This document shows positions 60,405 through 64,000 of a DNA stretch of 64,000 nucleotides, in pieces. Under the pieces are notes generated by a model. The model searched no databases and was not told where the DNA came from. It worked only from the letters and a program-made list of their open reading frames with translations. The stretch is from positions 3,766 to 67,765 of the forward strand of contig JAYNZN010000003.1 in NCBI GenBank assembly GCA_038103695.1. Reading direction: 5' to 3'. Origin of the DNA: Chordibacter sp038103695 (lineage in GTDB: Bacteria; Verrucomicrobiota; Verrucomicrobiia; Opitutales; Seribacteraceae). The number at the start of each line of letters is the position of its first letter. Position 1 is the first letter of the stretch. A program made the translations under genes and the position numbers.

Positions 60405-61457
60405 GTGCTCTATTTTCAATTATTTTTACTCGCATTTTTTTTTGCGTGTCACGGATTTGCAGATCGTGTGGAAACCCGCGATGGGTCAATTCTATATGGA
60501 AACATCATCGAGGTTACGGATGGTAATCTCTCTTTCGAAACCACTTATTCCAGCATCATTCGTATTCCTGTTGTGCAAGTGGTCTCCCTTTCTTCCTCGG
60601 AATCGTTATCGATCCGGGATGATCAGAACCGCACTCTTTCTGGACAGTCAGTCCCTGTACCATCTGGCACCTTAAATCTAAGAAATCAGGACGGTACCCA
60701 ACGGTTAGCATATCAAAACATTCAGCACCTTTGGCCAACAGACAGTACCGATCCATTCCTGGCTGAGGAACTCGCCCTTACGGAATCTCTTCGTATGAAG
60801 TGGGAAAATTCTCTTGGATTTGACCTCACAGGATCATCCGGCAACACAGATTCCCTGGGCATTGGCTTGAGAGTGGACAGCCTCTTTGCCAATCGCGATA
60901 AAGAACTGGATGCCTATCTTGCCCACAGTGCCCAGACGACTAATGGTAAAACAGATGTGGAGGAGACCAAGCTTGGAGCTGAGTACGACTCCATATTTAC
61001 CGAAGGCATGGCATGGTATCTTAGGTCCGATTATGAGCACGACCCTGTGGAAAATATCCAAATCCGTCTCACCGGTGCATTGGGGCTTAAATATGACTGG
61101 ATTGAAAAAGAGTCTTATCAGATTTCCACCCGTGGAGGGGCTGCGATTCGATACGAGGAATCCACACGGTCCAGCATTGGATCCACCAATGATCCTGCAC
61201 TCGATCTTGGACTCGATTATTCTTACCAGCTCAACGATTCATTGTTTCTGGAAAGCGAACTTTCTCTTGTGCCCAGCCTGGATGATTTATCTGATTATCT
61301 CTTCCATCATGACCTTGCTGTTTTGTTCCCCATTGTTGCAGATAATGTTTGGAAAATAAGATCTGGGCTTGCGGGTACTTATAATTCCACCCCCTCGGCT
61401 AATTTAGAAAAAGCAGACTTTAAATACTACCTCCGTGTAGTCTACGATTTTCAGTAA
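60405..61457 (+). CDS. DUF481 outer-membrane beta-barrel protein
   Basis: 350 residues beginning at GTG 60405. Cleavable signal (FQLFLLAFFFACHGFA), then a 100-residue beta-rich N-terminal part (VETRDGSILYGNIIEVTDGNLSFET, VSLSSSESL). From about 150 to the end follow alternating amphipathic strands typical of the DUF481 'salt-induced outer membrane' barrel: WENSLGFDLTGSSGNTDSLGIGL, GLKYDWIEKESYQISTRGGAAIRYEE, FKYYLRVVYDF. Ends in a Phe-containing strand suitable for BAM recognition. Role unknown. Confidence 0.85.
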   Translation: MLYFQLFLLAFFFACHGFADRVETRDGSILYGNIIEVTDGNLSFETTYSSIIRIPVVQVVSLSSSESLSIRDDQNRTLSGQSVPVPSGTLNLRNQDGTQRLAYQNIQHLWPTDSTDPFLAEELALTESLRMKWENSLGFDLTGSSGNTDSLGIGLRVDSLFANRDKELDAYLAHSAQTTNGKTDVEETKLGAEYDSIFTEGMAWYLRSDYEHDPVENIQIRLTGALGLKYDWIEKESYQISTRGGAAIRYEESTRSSIGSTNDPALDLGLDYSYQLNDSLFLESELSLVPSLDDLSDYLFHHDLAVLFPIVADNVWKIRSGLAGTYNSTPSANLEKADFKYYLRVVYDFQ

Positions 61458-61469
61458 TTCGATAGTCAT

Positions 61470-61613
61470 TTAGGAACTGATGACCAGTTCCCTAAACCAG
61501 CTTACTGCCCCTTTCGCATCAAACAGAAGGGATATTATTTGTACGAATACAAAAAGAAGTAAAAACAATAGGCCTAAGAGAACTACTCCATTCGGAACTT
61601 TTTTTGGATTCAT
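61470..61613 (-). CDS. Possible 47-residue single-pass membrane protein
   Basis: ATG 61613 to TAA 61470. A Lys/Pro start (MNPKKVPNG), one hydrophobic segment (VVLLGLLFLLLFVFVQIISLLF) and a short amphipathic tail. It lies in the otherwise empty spacer between the DUF481 gene and the surface protein gene, downstream of the latter and in its direction. No homolog known to me; the call rests on coding-like composition only. Confidence 0.35.
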   Translation of the reverse strand: MNPKKVPNGVVLLGLLFLLLFVFVQIISLLFDAKGAVSWFRELVISS

Positions 61614-61651
61614 TTAAAATCTTTGTACGAGAAAAAACCAAAATAAGTACC

Positions 61652-64000
61652 CTAGCGAGCACCTGCACGCTCCAGCGTCCCCCTCTCATCCAGTACTTCC
61701 CAGTCCTCGTTGGAGTAGTTATAAAAGAGTCTCTTCTTTTTGACTTGGCCAAAGAAATAGAGCCACCCCCCCTCATCATTGGAATAAAGAAATGGATAAA
61801 TTTCACCATTTGTCCATAACCATCCCGTCTCCTCTTTCCATAACCAAATAGAGCCATCCATCGCTGGTGCGGGATAGACCCAACCCAGCTCAAGGTGTAA
61901 CAACCATCCACTGCTGGAATTGTAAAAAGTACCAAACCAAGGATTTTCCCACCAACCCTCCGCACCCCAGAGCTCAGCCGATCCATTCATCAATCCGGAT
62001 GAATCCTTATTTGAGAGCTCAAGAATTTGCTGCTCTCCATAGATTCTTATCTTGTTATCCCTGGATTTAGCAAAAGCTAAGATGTAAAGCGAATTACCTA
62101 GGTTTTCCAGGTCCTCCCGTTTAAATAATTTGTTAAAAGCAAAGTTGTCCCTCGGTACCCCTTTTCCGGTATATAAATTATACTTTTGGGCCCTGCCGTC
62201 CTTGAGTCCATCTTTGCGTAATGGATAGCGGGAAATCAGCACGCCCATTTCCAACTCCGATCGAATCTCTCCCTTATCAAAAACCACTCCCCCTAACCGA
62301 AAACGGGTGAAGACACCATTTTTCTTTCTTTGCGGACGGATGGTGGTTTCTACCTTTGGCATGTAGGGCTGGTCCTCCACATAAATATGAAAGACTTTTT
62401 CCTTAACAGCACCGGTCCCATTTTCGGCCCTTACACGAATCGTAGTGTGCGAGAAAATTTCGTGATCGAGCAACCTTGCGGTACTCAATCTGCCATCTTC
62501 TGAAATATTAAAATAGAAATTTCCTTGATCCCCCTCCCCGCTTACCAAGTTGTAAAACATTTCATACTGCTGACCTCCGGCAACAGAGAATGTCCCCACC
62601 TCGGTGCCTGCTGGTTTATTTTCCACAACCGAATGGTTGGATAAACGGAAATCGGTAATAGGTACTGGAGGTACATCCACAAGCGACAGAGTAAATACTT
62701 TCTCATGAGTAGTCCCATATTCATCGGTTGCCAAAATTCGGACAGTGTATTCGCGGGGATCGGTTGCATAATCAAAAACCTTCACCGTTCTCAGATTCCC
62801 CATGTCATCTAAGTAAAACAAATTCCCCGCATCAGACACCAGTTGATAGCTTTGTTTGGGATAGGCAGGGTCATTACCGAACACACTTACAAAAGAGCAA
62901 ATAACAGTTCCTTCAGGTAACCTCTCCTTAAAGCTTAAATCTCCCTTATGTCTAAAGAAAGGAGGCAAGAGAACATCCCTTGCATTAATAAGTGAAAGAC
63001 TCCAAGGAAAGTTAAGTCTTTCCAATTCCTCTGGCTCAAAAGTCGATTTATTTAACATCTTATCATAAAGATCGAAAAAAGATACAGAGATGCTTTCACT
63101 CTCCACATCGTCCGATAAATGGAATGGGAAGTACTGGACTGCCTCTCCTTTTTTATCGATCCAGTAATCGTAGGAATAACCGCTGGAGTCTGTCATTCGC
63201 AGATACCCATTTTGGTACCCTGCCCCAGGATCGTGGGGTAAGAACTCGACCACAACCACTAACCGGTCACTCTTCGGGTTTAATCCGGCAAAGAGTGAAA
63301 AATGATGTAATTCAGGGCCATCATTATCTGCAAATGTATTTTCGAGAGCAAGTTGGCTGGTCCACTCCTTCTCCTGTAAGTCTTCATACTCCACCCACCC
63401 ACTGTTCATAGCATTGTCATAAATCCTAAGACTATTAATTTTATATACACCCGATGCTGCCTGCTTCGGTAATACAAATTTTCCCACAGAAAGGCCGGCA
63501 CTTGAGAAATAAGCATATTGCTGGAGTGAACTTCCAGATGGGTTTAAAAGCTCGATGATCCAACTCTCTCGCAAACCACTCAAATTATCCGTAGCCTCGA
63601 TTGAAAAATCAGCTTCCCATTGCTCGGTTGATTGGTTGTAAATAAAATCACTTATTGTAAACTCGGATACCACCGGTGCTATCGAATCACTGTGTTGATT
63701 ATTGAGAGATAACTGGGCCTCAAACCCCAAACCTTCAATCAATGCGGTCTCATATTGATGCTCGGTATTGTTGTGATCAAAGTGAATATTCCTAATTTCA
63801 TACACTCCACTTCTTGCGTATTTTGTAAGGTTTTCGGATACTTGAAAGAGGCCATCTCCCACATTTTGTAAGGTAATCCAGCTTTGCTCCCCATCGACCA
63901 GCCAGTACAATAATTCAATGCTCGGAATATTGGAGTATGTTTCTTTAAGTCTTATCTCATAGGTAAGAATGACTTCATCTTCTAAATTAGTTCCCCAAGA
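61652..64000 (-). CDS. Large cadherin-like surface protein, N-terminus beyond the window
   Basis: The frame is open to the right edge; 782 residues are visible, continuing past TTG 63910, so no start is assigned. Repeated Ig-like or cadherin-like strands are seen, for example VFDYATDPREYTVRILATDEYGTTHE and LLDHEIFSHTTIRVRAENGTG, each followed by V.D.P linkers. The last 80 residues are Trp-rich: GWLLHLELGWVYPAP, WLWKEETGWLWTNGEIYPF and GGWLYFF. This recurring tail probably anchors or sorts a cell-surface protein in this lineage. Function otherwise unknown. Confidence 0.8.
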   Translation of the reverse strand, partial: SWGTNLEDEVILTYEIRLKETYSNIPSIELLYWLVDGEQSWITLQNVGDGLFQVSENLTKYARSGVYEIRNIHFDHNNTEHQYETALIEGLGFEAQLSLNNQHSDSIAPVVSEFTISDFIYNQSTEQWEADFSIEATDNLSGLRESWIIELLNPSGSSLQQYAYFSSAGLSVGKFVLPKQAASGVYKINSLRIYDNAMNSGWVEYEDLQEKEWTSQLALENTFADNDGPELHHFSLFAGLNPKSDRLVVVVEFLPHDPGAGYQNGYLRMTDSSGYSYDYWIDKKGEAVQYFPFHLSDDVESESISVSFFDLYDKMLNKSTFEPEELERLNFPWSLSLINARDVLLPPFFRHKGDLSFKERLPEGTVICSFVSVFGNDPAYPKQSYQLVSDAGNLFYLDDMGNLRTVKVFDYATDPREYTVRILATDEYGTTHEKVFTLSLVDVPPVPITDFRLSNHSVVENKPAGTEVGTFSVAGGQQYEMFYNLVSGEGDQGNFYFNISEDGRLSTARLLDHEIFSHTTIRVRAENGTGAVKEKVFHIYVEDQPYMPKVETTIRPQRKKNGVFTRFRLGGVVFDKGEIRSELEMGVLISRYPLRKDGLKDGRAQKYNLYTGKGVPRDNFAFNKLFKREDLENLGNSLYILAFAKSRDNKIRIYGEQQILELSNKDSSGLMNGSAELWGAEGWWENPWFGTFYNSSSGWLLHLELGWVYPAPAMDGSIWLWKEETGWLWTNGEIYPFLYSNDEGGWLYFFGQVKKKRLFYNYSNEDWEVLDERGTLERAGAR

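Noticed and set aside
61519..61986. 155-residue minus-strand reading frame overlapping the surface protein gene
   Set aside because: It lies in another frame of the Trp-rich tail and has no signal, motif or coding-like pattern of its own.
1..64000. Mobile elements, CRISPR arrays, tRNA or rRNA genes, phage genes
   Set aside because: No transposase or integrase motif, no regular direct repeats and no cloverleaf-like segment was found; the gene content is chromosomal housekeeping throughout.

Overview
The window reads as ordinary chromosome of a Gram-negative, respiring heterotroph. It has outer-membrane efflux, ExbBD, a DUF481 barrel and a lipid-flippase-type ABC exporter. My best guess is Verrucomicrobiota, Opitutae/Puniceicoccales-like. 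This is inference from the alternative complex III operon, an unusually long LepB, and a surface protein ending in a Trp-rich GW..WLWT..GWLY tail that I associate with that group. Three runs of N (2211-2244, 12170-12204, 32162-32171) show a draft, scaffolded assembly, probably a metagenome bin. Most gene starts have no recognisable Shine-Dalgarno sequence. I see no tRNA, rRNA, CRISPR array, insertion sequence or phage gene, and no gene-free stretch above 300 bases (the longest is 41611-41866).

Layout. 1-3470: end of a YceI-family gene, a strong terminator, then cysC-cysD-cysN for sulfate activation to PAPS. 3567-7016: a putative clan GH-A glycosidase, a small zinc-ribbon membrane protein and dprA. 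7083-14491: a TPP riboswitch followed by a thiamin operon thiC-thiS-tenI-like-thiE-thiG-thiH-thiF/rhodanese-thiD, making both the pyrimidine and the thiazole. 14488-16771 (minus): dapA-dapB-ruvA. 16859-25348: lepA, a long lepB, malQ, an MsbA-like exporter, a membrane metalloprotease-like gene, a HAD-like protein and djlA. 25341-29748 (minus): a TolC / adaptor / permease / ATPase efflux system.

29830-41610 (minus) is the most interesting part. It is a complete alternative complex III operon (actABCDEF), a small membrane protein, then a cbb3-like module of CcoN-like, CcoO-cytochrome c fusion and a further cytochrome c. Nearly all junctions are ATGA-type overlaps. By motif comparison the CcoN-like subunit lacks both low-spin heme b ligands, one CuB histidine and the cross-linked tyrosine of true cbb3 oxidases, and the CcoO-like heme has Cys where the axial Met is expected. 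It may therefore be a non-oxidase electron-transfer or scaffold module attached to ACIII. The ccoN-like gene is broken by a contig junction whose two sides both encode the same roughly 40-residue segment with nearly every third codon position different. That points to a chimeric join or to tandem paralogs.

41867-51812: an FAD oxidoreductase, a coiled-coil protein, a 50-residue lipoprotein, rsmI, an Ppx/GppA phosphatase, a glycogen debranching-type GH13 (minus), mnmA and two unknown small genes. 51859-55057 (minus): an operon of a YacP-like NYN nuclease, a DUF2851 protein and an unknown membrane protein. 55148-61457: fabD, exbB-exbD (minus), then a PfkB kinase-tmk-holB-HIT-DUF481 run. 61652-64000 (minus): the C-terminal part of a large cadherin-like surface protein, cut by the window edge.
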